DNA of 64,000 nt from CAZXSK01 sp964642855 (lineage in GTDB: Bacteria; Planctomycetota; Phycisphaerae; SM23-33): assembly GCA_964642855.1 (NCBI GenBank), contig CAZXSK010000013.1:4634-68633 (forward strand), read 5' to 3'. The notes under the pieces are model-generated. The model saw only the letters and a list, made by a program, of their open reading frames with translations, made no database searches and was not told the origin of the DNA. Of the stretch, positions 44,634 to 53,003 are shown piece after piece (the stretch's first letter is position 1; each line of letters begins with the position of its first letter). The position numbers and the translations under genes are program-made.

Positions 44634-46784
44634 TCAGGCCTCCGCGTCGATGAACTGGGTCTTGTAGAGGTGGCGGTAGAGCTCGCAGGTGGCAAGCAGG
44701 TCCTTGTGCTTGCCCGTGGCGAGTACCCGTCCGGCATCCATCACCACGATCTGGTCGGCTGACATAACGGTCTGGAACCGGTGCGCGATCAGCAGCGTCG
44801 TACGGTCCTTCATGAACTCTTCCATCGCCTGATGAATGCGCCGCTCGCTGTCGGCGTCGATCTGGCTGGTGGCTTCGTCGAAAATCAGGATCGACGGATC
44901 GCGAAGCAAGGCTCTTGCGATGGTGATCCGCTGCCGCTGGCCGCCCGAAAGCGTCGCGCCGTGCTCGCCGACCATCGTGTCATATCCGTCGGGCAGGTCA
45001 CGGACGAACTCGTCGACATACGCCCGGCGGGCTGCGTCCAGCACCTGCTCCTGCTTCGGCCGTCGCAGGCCGTAGGCAATGTTCTCGCCGATCGTCGCGT
45101 GGAACAGCACGGTTTCCTGGGTGACCAGGCCGATCTGGCGACGGAGCGACCGGACGGAATGCTCGGAGATGTCGCGCCCGTCAAGCAGAATCGTGCCCTC
45201 GGTGGGCTCGAGAAGCCGCGGCACCAAGGATACCAGCGTCGTCTTGCCGCACCCGTTGGGGCCTACGATCGCGACGGTCTGGCCGGACCGGATCTCGATG
45301 TTGGCGTAGGTTACGGCATCTTCCGAGGCGTTGGGGTAGCGGTACGAGACGTTGCGGAACACGAGGGACTCGCTGTGTCTGGGCAGCGAGGGAGCGCGGC
45401 GAACGCGCGGCTCGGGGGTCTGGTCCATCAGGTCGAAGATACGCTTGGCCGCTGCGTCCGCCCGCTGGAAGCGGGTGGCGACCTTGGCGAGCTTGCGCAC
45501 CGGGTCGAACATTGCAGCCAGGCATGCCATCAATGCAAGAAACCGCGTGGCGTCCAGGCCTTCGCGATTGTTGAGCACCCAGTAGCCGGCCAGGGCGACG
45601 GCTCCCATCGCAGCGGTGATGCCCATGGCTTCGACGGCTGGTGCGGTTGCTGCGTCGATACGGGCCATCCGTCGCTGTTGTTTGACCAGCCTGCGGTTCT
45701 CGCGGAAGAAGCGACTGCGCTCGGCGGATTCCATGGTATAGGCTTTGACCACGCGAATGCCGGTAAGGGTTTCTTCGAGAATCCCCAGCAGGGAGGCCCA
45801 GCTTTCCAACGCACGTCTGGATGCCCGCTTCATGACCTTCCCGAGCTTGCGGATCAGGAAATATGCAGGGGGCCCGGCTACCATTGCCAGCAGCGCCAGT
45901 TTCCAGGAAATCGCAACCGCCACGGCGATTGATGCGATCGCCTTGGCCGGCTCGACAAGTGTCTTGCCCATCAGCGTCGTCTGTCCGCGGGCGAGCTCGC
46001 CGGTGTCCTGCACGAAGCGGCTCATGGTGTCCGAGACGCCCTGCTCGGAGAAAAACGTCGTCGGCAGGTGGAGCACCACATTGTAGTTGTCGCAACGGAT
46101 ATCCATGATCCCGCGCCACACGGCCGTCTCGACAAGATACTCCTGCGTGAACCGCAAAATGTTCCGGACGATGGTAATAACCACGACCAGTCCGAGCATC
46201 CAAAGCAGCAGGGGGAACCTTCCCGGGCGGTCTTCGGGCTCGGGCAGCCAGTCGCGCGTTGCCAGCCAGCCCAGCACCTTCGCCTGCAACTTCACCTCGT
46301 CCATCGAAACGGTCTTGACGGACACCGAGTCGGCAAACGGATCGTAAACGCGGAGGCGGAGCCGCCCGTTGCCCTCGCTCGTGCCGATGTGCCGCGCCAG
46401 CGTGTCCGCCCGCATCAGCCTGTGGTCGGGGTGGCCGTCTTCGACCCCCACCAGCCACATGCCGTCACGAATACCCGCCTCGCGGGCGGGAGAACTGTCG
46501 GGCACCTTCAGCACGGTCAGTGCGAGAGAAAGCGGATACCCTTCGACGCGAACCTGCGCAGGAACACGCTGCTGGACAATGCGGATCCCCAGGCGGTCCT
46601 GGGTCATCTCGTTCCACGCCCAGCCATGAAGACCCTCGTCAGAGATGAGGATCTTGGTTGCGGGCATGAGCATGGCCAGCCCGCCCCCCCAGAGCGTGGC
46701 GATCAGCACGACCGAGACGATCGCGATGCCCAGCCTCACGCGGTAAGGCCAGAGATAGTGCAGGGATCGAAGGAAGTATTGCAT
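44634..46784 (-). CDS. ABC exporter (MsbA-like) with a PDZ-like insert
   Basis: A 716-residue half-transporter, about 130 residues longer than MsbA. TM1 is at about 17-43 and TM2 begins near 192. Between them, residues about 62-165 read like a PDZ domain (ALTVLKVPDSSPAREAGIRD, GMWLVGVEDGHP), placed outside the membrane. The ABC domain has Walker A GPNGCGKTTLVSL, signature TLSGGQRQRITIARALL, Walker B SILIFDEATSQID and switch His in LLIAHR. MsbA-type exporters flip lipids or lipid-linked glycans. It shares a transcript with the glycosyltransferase-like gene downstream. Confidence 0.93.
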   Translation of the reverse strand: MQYFLRSLHYLWPYRVRLGIAIVSVVLIATLWGGGLAMLMPATKILISDEGLHGWAWNEMTQDRLGIRIVQQRVPAQVRVEGYPLSLALTVLKVPDSSPAREAGIRDGMWLVGVEDGHPDHRLMRADTLARHIGTSEGNGRLRLRVYDPFADSVSVKTVSMDEVKLQAKVLGWLATRDWLPEPEDRPGRFPLLLWMLGLVVVITIVRNILRFTQEYLVETAVWRGIMDIRCDNYNVVLHLPTTFFSEQGVSDTMSRFVQDTGELARGQTTLMGKTLVEPAKAIASIAVAVAISWKLALLAMVAGPPAYFLIRKLGKVMKRASRRALESWASLLGILEETLTGIRVVKAYTMESAERSRFFRENRRLVKQQRRMARIDAATAPAVEAMGITAAMGAVALAGYWVLNNREGLDATRFLALMACLAAMFDPVRKLAKVATRFQRADAAAKRIFDLMDQTPEPRVRRAPSLPRHSESLVFRNVSYRYPNASEDAVTYANIEIRSGQTVAIVGPNGCGKTTLVSLVPRLLEPTEGTILLDGRDISEHSVRSLRRQIGLVTQETVLFHATIGENIAYGLRRPKQEQVLDAARRAYVDEFVRDLPDGYDTMVGEHGATLSGGQRQRITIARALLRDPSILIFDEATSQIDADSERRIHQAMEEFMKDRTTLLIAHRFQTVMSADQIVVMDAGRVLATGKHKDLLATCELYRHLYKTQFIDAEA

Positions 46785-46821
46785 TCAGCTTCCGTGCTTG
46801 CAGGAATCGATTCGAGTGTGG

Positions 46822-46851
46822 GTTATACGTCGCGGGGGCGGGGGGCGTCAA
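46822..46851 (-). promoter_or_regulatory. Promoter of the ABC exporter-glycosyltransferase unit
   Basis: On the minus strand, TTGACG (46851-46846) and TATAAC (46827-46822) with an 18-base spacer, giving a start near 46815 and a leader of about 30 bases. Confidence 0.7.
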
Positions 46852-46856
46852 TCGGA

Positions 46857-48011
46857 TTACAGCTTCAGCGGCGCAGCGGAGCTGCACGTGATGGCTACGT
46901 TGTCCCAGACGGTCTTGGGGTTTACGTTCCGCCAGAGCAGTCTTTCGTATTCGCTGAGTTGTTCGATGATCTCCGCCAATTGGATGAAGTCGAACCGCTG
47001 GGACAGCGCGAGGACCACGTCACGCTGGTCGGCGTGGACGAGGGGCAGGTCCGCCCCTCCGGCGACGACGATGGCGTCGCGGAAGACGCTGGCAAGCAAC
47101 TGGAGCATGTCGCCCGCTGCAGTGCGGGAGGCAAGGTTCTTCGAGAGCGTCGGGCCTTCGGTCTTCTTCGACTGGCGGACCTCGCTCTCGGCGAGTTTGT
47201 CCATGGCTTCGGCGAGCTGCTTGCCATAGTCGGTCACGCTGGCGGCGGGGAGGTCGCCCAGCCCCTCGACCATCTCCTGTTTCAGAGCGTACATGCCCCT
47301 GCCGGACAGTCCCACCGACCGGCCGATCGAGCCGTGTGTGAACCGCGCCCAGAACCCCGCTTCCGTCGGCTCGATTCCCGCGGCAGAGAGCTTCTCGGCG
47401 ACGAAGGGGAGGGGCAGGAAGTGGAAGTTCACCCGGCAGCAGCGGCTGAGCGTTGTGGGAAGCAGGCGGTCGGGCTTGGTCGTCAGCAGGATCAGCGTCA
47501 CCCCCGACGGAGGTTCTTCGAGCGTCTTGAGCAGGGCGTTCTGGGCTGCGGTGCTCATCAGGTGCGCCTCGCAGACCACGTAGACCTTGCCCCTGCCCCG
47601 AGAGGCCGATCGCCCGGCCGGGCCGATCAGAAACTCACGCAGCACGTCGATCCCAAGCTCCTGCATGGTCCGGGAACGCACCTGGGCGTCGGGGTGATAG
47701 GCAGCCAGTTCCTTGCGGACGACCTGGAAATCCGGGTGGGACCCGGAGGCGAGCATGCGGCAGTCATCACAACTTCCACAGGCCTGGAGGAGTTCTGCGT
47801 CGTCGGGCAGGTCACTCAGCCGGCTGGCGTTGGACGTTCTGGCTGGTTGATGGCAAAGCACAGCCCTGCCGAGCGCTTCGGCAGCGGTCTGTTTGCCCAC
47901 CCCGTCAGGGCCCGCAAACAGCAGGGCGTGATGCAGCCTGCCGGCAGTGAGTTGGCGCTCCAGGAGGGCGATGGCAGGATCCTGGCCTGCGATGTCCAGC
48001 AGTTCGGGCAT
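46857..48011 (-). CDS. holB: DNA polymerase III delta-prime subunit
   Basis: A 384-residue AAA+ clamp-loader subunit. It starts with the typical LDIAGQDPAIALLERQL and RLHHALLFAGPDGVGKQTAA (Walker A). A zinc-binding Cys set is present (CHQP then CGSCDDC). The sensor-1 region reads STAAQNALLKTLEEPP and the arginine-finger motif is seen as TLSRCC (SRC). The C-terminal domain is less conserved. In many bacteria holB lies directly downstream of tmk, exactly the order here (tmk stop to holB start, 75 bases). It loads the sliding clamp together with DnaX and HolA. Confidence 0.93.
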   Translation of the reverse strand: MPELLDIAGQDPAIALLERQLTAGRLHHALLFAGPDGVGKQTAAEALGRAVLCHQPARTSNASRLSDLPDDAELLQACGSCDDCRMLASGSHPDFQVVRKELAAYHPDAQVRSRTMQELGIDVLREFLIGPAGRSASRGRGKVYVVCEAHLMSTAAQNALLKTLEEPPSGVTLILLTTKPDRLLPTTLSRCCRVNFHFLPLPFVAEKLSAAGIEPTEAGFWARFTHGSIGRSVGLSGRGMYALKQEMVEGLGDLPAASVTDYGKQLAEAMDKLAESEVRQSKKTEGPTLSKNLASRTAAGDMLQLLASVFRDAIVVAGGADLPLVHADQRDVVLALSQRFDFIQLAEIIEQLSEYERLLWRNVNPKTVWDNVAITCSSAAPLKL

Positions 48012-48086
48012 GGGGTCAGTGTACCAGTCTGTGGCGGGAGGGGAAAGCCCGCGCCGCCGGGCGCCGCGGAAGACGCGTGCGTAAGG

Positions 48087-48728
48087 TCAGGAAAGCTCGA
48101 TGCTCATCAGGGCGCCTCGAATCCGCCGGGCGACTTCCTCGGGCTCGACGTTGGCGTCGATGACCGCGAACCTTGCGGGATTGCGGTACGCCTGGGCAAG
48201 GAACAGCTCGCGGACCCGGCGGTGGAAATCCAAGTCCTTGGCTTCCATCCGGTCGAGGTCGCCGCGGTTGCCTGCCCGGGCCAGGCCGACCTCCGCGTCG
48301 AGATCCAGCAGCAGCGTCAGGTCAGGCCAGAGGCCACCGGTTGCGATCTCCGCGGCGGCGACAACGTCCTCGATCGACGCTCCGCCGGCGCCCTGGTAGG
48401 CGACGGTCGAGGAGACGTAGCGGTCGCTGAGGACGCACGCCCCCCGCGACAGCGCGGGGCGGATGATCTCGGCGGCCAATTGGGCCCGACTGGCCATGTA
48501 GAGCATGAGTTCGCAGGGTACGGACATTTCGTTGCAGGCGGGGTCCAGCAGGATGGTGCGGATGCGGTCGCCGATGGCCGTCCCGCCTGGGTCGCGGACC
48601 TCCTGCACCTCGAGATCCTGGGCGCGGAGGTACTCGGCCAGCAGGCGAAGCTGGGTACTCTTTCCCGCTCCGTCCGGGCCGTCGACGACCAGGAAGCGTC
48701 CCTCGAGCCTGCCAGCAATGTCGTCCAT
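48087..48728 (-). CDS. tmk: Thymidylate kinase
   Basis: A 213-residue kinase that phosphorylates dTMP to dTDP. The P-loop is FLVVDGPDGAGKSTQLRLLA, the DR(Y/H) motif appears as LSDRYVSSTVAYQGAG, and the LID/substrate region as LLLDLDAEVGLAR followed by RMEAKDLDFHRRVRELF. Length is normal for the family. The ATG at 48728 places the P-loop at the usual distance from the N-terminus; longer upstream starts would add an unrelated basic segment. It precedes holB on the same strand. Confidence 0.95.
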   Translation of the reverse strand: MDDIAGRLEGRFLVVDGPDGAGKSTQLRLLAEYLRAQDLEVQEVRDPGGTAIGDRIRTILLDPACNEMSVPCELMLYMASRAQLAAEIIRPALSRGACVLSDRYVSSTVAYQGAGGASIEDVVAAAEIATGGLWPDLTLLLDLDAEVGLARAGNRGDLDRMEAKDLDFHRRVRELFLAQAYRNPARFAVIDANVEPEEVARRIRGALMSIELS

Positions 48729-48838
48729 GATGATCGTTCCGATGGGATCGAGCGTTGCCCGGTCCGTTCCGGGCGCTGACAGTATGCAACCCCGGGGAAC
48801 AGGCTGCAAGTGTTTGCCCGCTGGAGGCGGTTTTGACG

Positions 48839-48866
48839 TAGACAGAATCTCAAACCGTGCTACAAT
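48839..48866 (+). promoter_or_regulatory. Plus-strand promoter in the tmk-permease spacer
   Basis: TAGACA (48839-48844) and TACAAT (48861-48866), each five of six matches to consensus, with a 16-base spacer. No gene follows on this strand, so it probably drives a non-coding RNA. Confidence 0.55.
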
Positions 48867-48872
48867 GAGAAC

Positions 48873-49140
48873 AGCTTTGGCCCGGGCGCTCACCCGGACC
48901 TCTGCGACATCAACGGTGCTCGTCCTCACTGACTAAGGCGTATGCTACGGCCGCCCGCATTCCCCTGGGCGGCAGGGAGGATGGTACGACGTTGTCCTGG
49001 GCTCAACCGGAAGGTCGCTCAACCTGACGGCAGGACGCGCGCAGTCGCCGAGTATTTCGGTCATGAGAAAGACCAATCGGTGAAGGGCGAAAACACCGAA
49101 TGAAACGCCCGTCTGCTGACCACAGGCGGGCGTTGCTTTG
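48873..49140 (+). ncRNA. Candidate structured non-coding RNA
   Basis: Part of a gene-free stretch (48729-49165). From the promoter at 48839-48866 a transcript of about 265 bases could run to the hairpin at 49104-49134. Helices visible by eye are GCCGCCC/GGGCGGC (about 48950-48973), an outer GTCCTG/CAGGAC pair enclosing an ACC-GGAA-GGT hairpin (about 48993-49036), and TTCGGT/ACCGAA (about 49056-49100). I looked for RNase P, tmRNA and SRP RNA core motifs and did not find them. It may instead be part of untranslated regions. The ending on this strand lacks a good T-tract. Confidence 0.35.
49104..49134 (-). terminator. Intrinsic terminator of the permease gene
   Basis: AACGCCCG and CGGGCGTT arms extend to an 11-12-bp stem around a short loop. 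On the minus strand the stem is followed by TTTCATT, 32 bases after the permease stop. It could also stop plus-strand transcripts weakly. Confidence 0.6.
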
Positions 49141-49165
49141 CGCCGGGGGGCCTGCGTATGGGGGT

Positions 49166-51001
49166 TCAATGACGCTGTCGCTTGCCCAGCAGGATGACAT
49201 CCCGCAGCCCCTGCTGTCCCCGGGCGCGTCGCCAGCGCGGCAGGAAGTCGGCTTCCTGGGCGACCTGGGCGATCGCTGCGAGAACTCGCAGGTGGAAATT
49301 CCGTTCGTCGGGCGTGCCCATCAGCACGAAAACCGCTTCGACGCCCGGCGACGTCGGCGAGAACTCCACGCCGCCCCGAACCCGCACGAGCAGCAGCTCG
49401 AACTTGCCCTCGCCCTCGATCACCACGTGCGGCACGGCCAGGGTGGGGCTCAGCAGCGTCGAGCTCTGCTTCTCCCGCTGGCGCAGCATATCCGCGATGC
49501 GGCCGGCGGATAGACCGACCCGGGCCGACAGCAGATCCCCTGACCGCGAGAAGAGCTCTTCGGCTTCAATGGGTCCCTTCAGGTCCAGCACGGGCGCGTC
49601 TTCCACGAGTTGATCGAAGCGGTCGAGCTCGATTTCGTCGCGTTCGCGGACGATCTGCTTGAGCTCCTGCTCCAGCGTGCCGGTGACCAGTTCCCGTGCG
49701 GTCAGGCGCTCCAGCAGGTGCAGCAACGCCGATTCCTGGGTGACACGCCGCCGGCCGAAGAACCAGTACACCGCGAATCCGCCAAGAACCAGGGCCGCGG
49801 AGATGAGGTACGCTGCCGGTCCCATCTCGACCAGGACGAACCCCAGCCCCATGATGCCCGCGAGTGGAATCCACGGGTAGCCCGGCACCCGATAGGCGGG
49901 GCGGTAATTCTGCACCTTGCTCTCGCGGAGTACGATCACCGAGAGGCACGCGAGAAGATTCGTAAGAATCAGCACGGTCGAAGCCGCCTCGACCAGGACC
50001 TTGAGCTTCAGCAACAGGCTGGCGAGGATGACCCCGCCGGTCAGCAGCACCGCGATCCAGGGCGTGTGAAAACGCCTGCTGACCCGCGACAGGCCGGCTG
50101 GCAGCAGGCCGTCGCGACTGATCGCGAAGAGGTACCGAGATGCGGACATGATGCCCGCATTGGCGGTCGATACGAACGCGAGAATCGCCCCGATGCTCAG
50201 TGCAATGAAGCCGCCACGCCCCAGGATCGCCTGCCCGCCGTCGGAAATGGGCGTCAGCGACGCATTGAGCTCGTCGCCCGGCAGGACGCCCACCGTGACA
50301 AAGACCATCAGCGCGTAGAGCAGCGTGACCACAACCAGCGAAAGCATCAGGCCGGTGGGGATCGTTCTGCCCGGCCTGCGGACCTCCTCGGCCATGCTGG
50401 CGATGTTCAGCAACCCGCCGAAGGAGACGAACACGAACCCGGTGGCGGTGAAGATGGCCTCGGGGCCTTGCGTTGCGAAAGGCTCGAAGGCACGGACCTG
50501 CACCTTGCCCACGCCGAATGCGACGTACACGACCATCAGCACGAGCAGCCCGGCGACCAGCAGCACCTGCGCGCGGGCGGCTTCCTTCACGCCCAGCAGG
50601 TTCACGCCCACAAACAGCGCGCACAGCGCTGCACCTGCAGCGAGTCCGGGGATCGGCAGCAGCAGCTGGACGAACGTCGCCATGCCCACGATGGCAAAGG
50701 CGCTCTTGAGCGACAGCGAGAACCAGCTGAGCATGCCTGCCACCGTGCCGACGCCCGCTCCCATGCCCCGGGTGATGAAGAAGTAGTCGCCCCCTGCCTT
50801 GGGCATCGCTGTGGCGAGTTCGGCGATGCTCATGGCCCCGGCCGTGGCGAGCAGGCCCGCCAGTACGTACGAAACGATCACGCTCGGGCCGGTCAGGCTG
50901 TGTGCCAGGCCGGGCAGCACGAACAAACCCGAGCTGATCATCGCTCCGGAGGCAATGGCGAAGATGTGCGTCAGGCCGAGGCCCTTGCGGAGTTTGCTCA
51001 C
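49166..51001 (-). CDS. APC-family amino acid permease fused to a PTS EIIA domain
   Basis: A 611-residue fusion. Residues 8-445 are an APC-superfamily transporter with about twelve helices; the first reads GLTHIFAIASGAMISSGLFVLPGLA, abbreviated here as its GAMISSGLFVLPG substrate loop, and MPKAGGDYFFITRG follows. Residues about 490-605 match the type-2 EIIA domain of the phosphotransferase system: SPTLAVPHVVIEGEGKFELL with His525 in the phosphorylatable position and VFVLMGTPDERNFHLRVLAA. GTG start with AAGGAG 9 bases upstream. The fusion suggests that PTS phosphorylation controls amino acid uptake. No other PTS gene is in the window. Confidence 0.9.
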   Translation of the reverse strand: MSKLRKGLGLTHIFAIASGAMISSGLFVLPGLAHSLTGPSVIVSYVLAGLLATAGAMSIAELATAMPKAGGDYFFITRGMGAGVGTVAGMLSWFSLSLKSAFAIVGMATFVQLLLPIPGLAAGAALCALFVGVNLLGVKEAARAQVLLVAGLLVLMVVYVAFGVGKVQVRAFEPFATQGPEAIFTATGFVFVSFGGLLNIASMAEEVRRPGRTIPTGLMLSLVVVTLLYALMVFVTVGVLPGDELNASLTPISDGGQAILGRGGFIALSIGAILAFVSTANAGIMSASRYLFAISRDGLLPAGLSRVSRRFHTPWIAVLLTGGVILASLLLKLKVLVEAASTVLILTNLLACLSVIVLRESKVQNYRPAYRVPGYPWIPLAGIMGLGFVLVEMGPAAYLISAALVLGGFAVYWFFGRRRVTQESALLHLLERLTARELVTGTLEQELKQIVRERDEIELDRFDQLVEDAPVLDLKGPIEAEELFSRSGDLLSARVGLSAGRIADMLRQREKQSSTLLSPTLAVPHVVIEGEGKFELLLVRVRGGVEFSPTSPGVEAVFVLMGTPDERNFHLRVLAAIAQVAQEADFLPRWRRARGQQGLRDVILLGKRQRH

Positions 51002-51191
51002 GCCTGCGGTCTCCTTGTCCGGTGCCCGCAGGGCGGCGGAGTCTGCATTTCACTCGATGCGGAAAGGACTTGCAGCCTCACGGGCATCAGACATTCTATC
51101 GGCGGAAACCGGGCGACCACTGGCTGATTTGCCTGAGGATTTTTCCCGTTCGTGCCGCCCGGGAACGCGCCCGTCGCTGCAGTTGATGGTG

Positions 51192-52400
51192 TCAGATCGT
51201 CGGTACCGCGGCGACGAGTTCTTCCATCGTGGTCCGTCCGGTGACCGCCGCGTAAGTACCCGCTTCCTGCAGCGTGACCATCTCCGATTCCTCGGTAACG
51301 GTGTCGAACTCTCGGGCGGGCCTGCGGTCGAGGATCATCTGCTTGGCCTTGTCGCCCGGGATGAACACCTCGAACAGGCCGGTCCGTCCGTGGTAGCCCG
51401 TCTGGAAGCAGTGCTCGCAGCCGGTGCCCTGGTAGAGTTGGGCGTCTGCGTCCTTGCCGAGACGCTTGCGGATCTTGGCGTCGAGAATCATGTCCGCCGT
51501 CTCGGGCAGGGGGGTCTGGCATTGGGGGCAGATCCGCCTTACCAGCACCTGGGCGATCACGCACAGCAGCGAGGTCGCCAGGAAATACGGATGTACGCCA
51601 AGGAACAGCATGGTTTCGATTGCACGCGAAGACTGCGACGCGTGCGTGGTGGCCAGTACCAGGTGCCCGGTGTTGGCGGCACGCACGGCCGTGACGGCCG
51701 TCTCGTTGTCACGGATCTCGCCGACCATGATCACGTCCGGATCCTGCCGAAGAATCGCCGTGAGCATCGGCGCGAAATGCAGGTCGATCCTCGGATTGAT
51801 CTGCGTCTGGTTGACATCGTCCAGGTCGTACTCGACCGGGTTCTCGATCGTCACGATCTTGCGCCCCTGGCCGGCGATCTTGCGCAGCATCGCGTAGAGG
51901 GTGGTGGTCTTGCCGGCCCCGGAAGGCCCGGACACCAGGATCAACCCGCTTGGGCGCTCGATCATATCCTGCACGTGGCCGAGCTGGTCGGGCAGCATGC
52001 CCAGGTCGCCGAGGTCCATCACGCCGACCTGCTGGTCGAAGATTCGAACCACCAGGTCCTGTCCGTGCAGGGTCGGGATCACGCTGATGCGCAGATCCAC
52101 CTGCCTGCCCTCGACATCCTGTTTCAGTCTGCCCTCAGTCGGCCTGCGGTGCTCCGCCACGTCCATCTCGGCGACGCTTTTGACGTGTCCGACCAAGCGT
52201 TTGCCCATCTCGTGATGGACAAAGCCCTGCATCAGCAGTTTGCCGTCCAGGCGGTACCGCAGCGAGTAGCCTTCTCTCTGGACGGTCAGGTGCACGTCGC
52301 TGACGCCGGCCTGCACGGCCGACTTGATCATCGACTCCCACACCGGGCCCGGGTTGTCGTTCTCGCTGAGAATCGTTGCGATGTCGCAGATGGGTTTCAT
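51192..52400 (-). CDS. GspE/PilT-type secretion ATPase
   Basis: A 402-residue hexameric motor ATPase lacking the long N-terminal domain of GspE/PilB. Landmarks are SDVHLTVQREGYSLRYRLDG (N2 domain), Walker A SGPSGAGKTTTLYAML (Lys164), the Asp box IENPVEYDLDDVNQTQIN, Walker B LRQDPDVIMVGEIRD, the His box LVLATTHASQSS and a four-Cys zinc site (CPQC, CEHC). The zinc site favours the GspE/PilB extension class over PilT. No pilin or secretin gene is adjacent. It starts 21 bases after the STAS gene and shares its leader. Confidence 0.92.
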   Translation of the reverse strand: MKPICDIATILSENDNPGPVWESMIKSAVQAGVSDVHLTVQREGYSLRYRLDGKLLMQGFVHHEMGKRLVGHVKSVAEMDVAEHRRPTEGRLKQDVEGRQVDLRISVIPTLHGQDLVVRIFDQQVGVMDLGDLGMLPDQLGHVQDMIERPSGLILVSGPSGAGKTTTLYAMLRKIAGQGRKIVTIENPVEYDLDDVNQTQINPRIDLHFAPMLTAILRQDPDVIMVGEIRDNETAVTAVRAANTGHLVLATTHASQSSRAIETMLFLGVHPYFLATSLLCVIAQVLVRRICPQCQTPLPETADMILDAKIRKRLGKDADAQLYQGTGCEHCFQTGYHGRTGLFEVFIPGDKAKQMILDRRPAREFDTVTEESEMVTLQEAGTYAAVTGRTTMEELVAAVPTI

Positions 52401-52421
52401 GGAATCGGACCGGATTGGGGT

Positions 52422-52787
52422 TCAGGAACTCTCGTCAAGCGACGGTCCCGTGAACATCTCGCGGGCGTCGTCAACGGTATCGGTCACCGGGATGAGCTTG
52501 GGAACATTGACGGTGTCCAGCAGCCTGCGGATCGATGGTTGGGGCCGGGCAATCGCCAGCTTCCCGCCGCGATTCCGCGCATGCTGATGAAGGGCGAAGA
52601 TCGCTCCCAACCCGGCTGAGTTGATGTACGTCACGTTGCCCAGGTCGATGATCAGCCCTTCGAGCTTGTCCTCGCCGAGCTTTTCTGCGAAGGCGTCGGG
52701 CAGGTGGCCCCTGGCACGCCACTCGATCTGCTCGGGGCAGGAGATCACGTACACGCCTCCGCCTTCGGATTGAATGTCGAAGTTCAT
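52422..52787 (-). CDS. STAS-domain protein (anti-sigma factor antagonist type)
   Basis: A 121-residue protein that is one STAS domain, as in SpoIIAA/RsbV. The key element is LGNVTYINSAGLGAIFALHQ, with Ser57 in the position phosphorylated by anti-sigma kinases and the following S-A-G-L-G loop conserved. The C-terminal part is GGKLAIARPQPSIRRLLDTV. It is the first gene of a two-gene unit with the secretion ATPase and sits behind a long leader with an attenuator-like structure. No anti-sigma kinase (RsbW-like) gene is adjacent. Confidence 0.92.
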   Translation of the reverse strand: MNFDIQSEGGGVYVISCPEQIEWRARGHLPDAFAEKLGEDKLEGLIIDLGNVTYINSAGLGAIFALHQHARNRGGKLAIARPQPSIRRLLDTVNVPKLIPVTDTVDDAREMFTGPSLDESS

Positions 52788-52887
52788 GGCTCTCCTTCGG
52801 TGAGATCCGAGCCCGCGGCCGGGCTATCAGGGAATGGTAGCCTGCCAAGGTGGGCAGGAAACGTCAAGAGGCTTCGCCAACGGCGCA

Positions 52888-52921
52888 TAAAAAGCCCGGA
52901 CTCCCACGAGAAGTCCGGGCT
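52888..52921 (-). terminator. Intrinsic terminator in the STAS-ATPase leader
   Basis: On the minus strand AGCCCGGACT (52921-52912) pairs perfectly with AGTCCGGGCT (52902-52893) around a nine-base loop and is followed by a run of T (from 52893 to 52889). It lies about 100 bases before the STAS ATG, so it sits in the leader rather than at the end of a gene. Confidence 0.85.
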
Positions 52922-52997
52922 GGTTCGTAGCCCGCTTTACGTACGGCTGTCTTTTTGGCGTTTCCGTCTTCGGAGGGCTTCGAACCTTGTTTGTTCT
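52922..52997 (-). ncRNA. Riboswitch- or attenuator-like leader domain
   Basis: A 65-base domain is closed by GGTTCG-A-AGCCC (52986-52975) pairing with GGGCT-A-CGAACC (52933-52922): eleven pairs with one A-A mismatch. Inside are ACGGAAACG, which can form a GAAA tetraloop, A-rich single strands and an ACGG/CCGT pairing. The 3' GGGCT can pair instead with AGCCC at the start of the terminator stem, which directly abuts this domain, so the closing stem and terminator compete with an antiterminator. I compared it by eye with c-di-GMP, TPP, SAM, cobalamin, ZTP and fluoride classes and found no match. Ligand unknown. Confidence 0.6.
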
Positions 52998-53003
52998 CAT
53001 TCA

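Noticed and set aside
46068..48779. 903-residue open frame on the plus strand across the exporter, holB and tmk
   Set aside because: It is opposite three well-identified genes and has no SD or domain; composition is that of a frame shadow.
48833..48866. TTGACG with TACAAT as the promoter
   Set aside because: The spacer would be 22 bases. TAGACA at 48839 with a 16-base spacer is a better -35.
48865..48936. 23-codon open frame in the tmk-permease spacer, rich in Thr and Ala
   Set aside because: Its ATG overlaps the -10 box and it has no SD site, so it would not be on the transcript.
49610..51127. 505-residue open frame antisense to the permease
   Set aside because: Very Gln/His/Arg-rich, no motif, fully covered by the real permease on the other strand.
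52970..52990. tRNA-like T-loop (GGTTCGAAGCC) on the minus strand
   Set aside because: The flanking bases cannot form a T-stem, acceptor stem or anticodon arm. The bases instead pair with GGGCT-A-CGAACC downstream.
52828..53000. Small basic open frame of about 57 residues on the minus strand
   Set aside because: Its ATG lies 3 bases after the -10 box, too close for translation, and the frame runs through the terminator hairpin.
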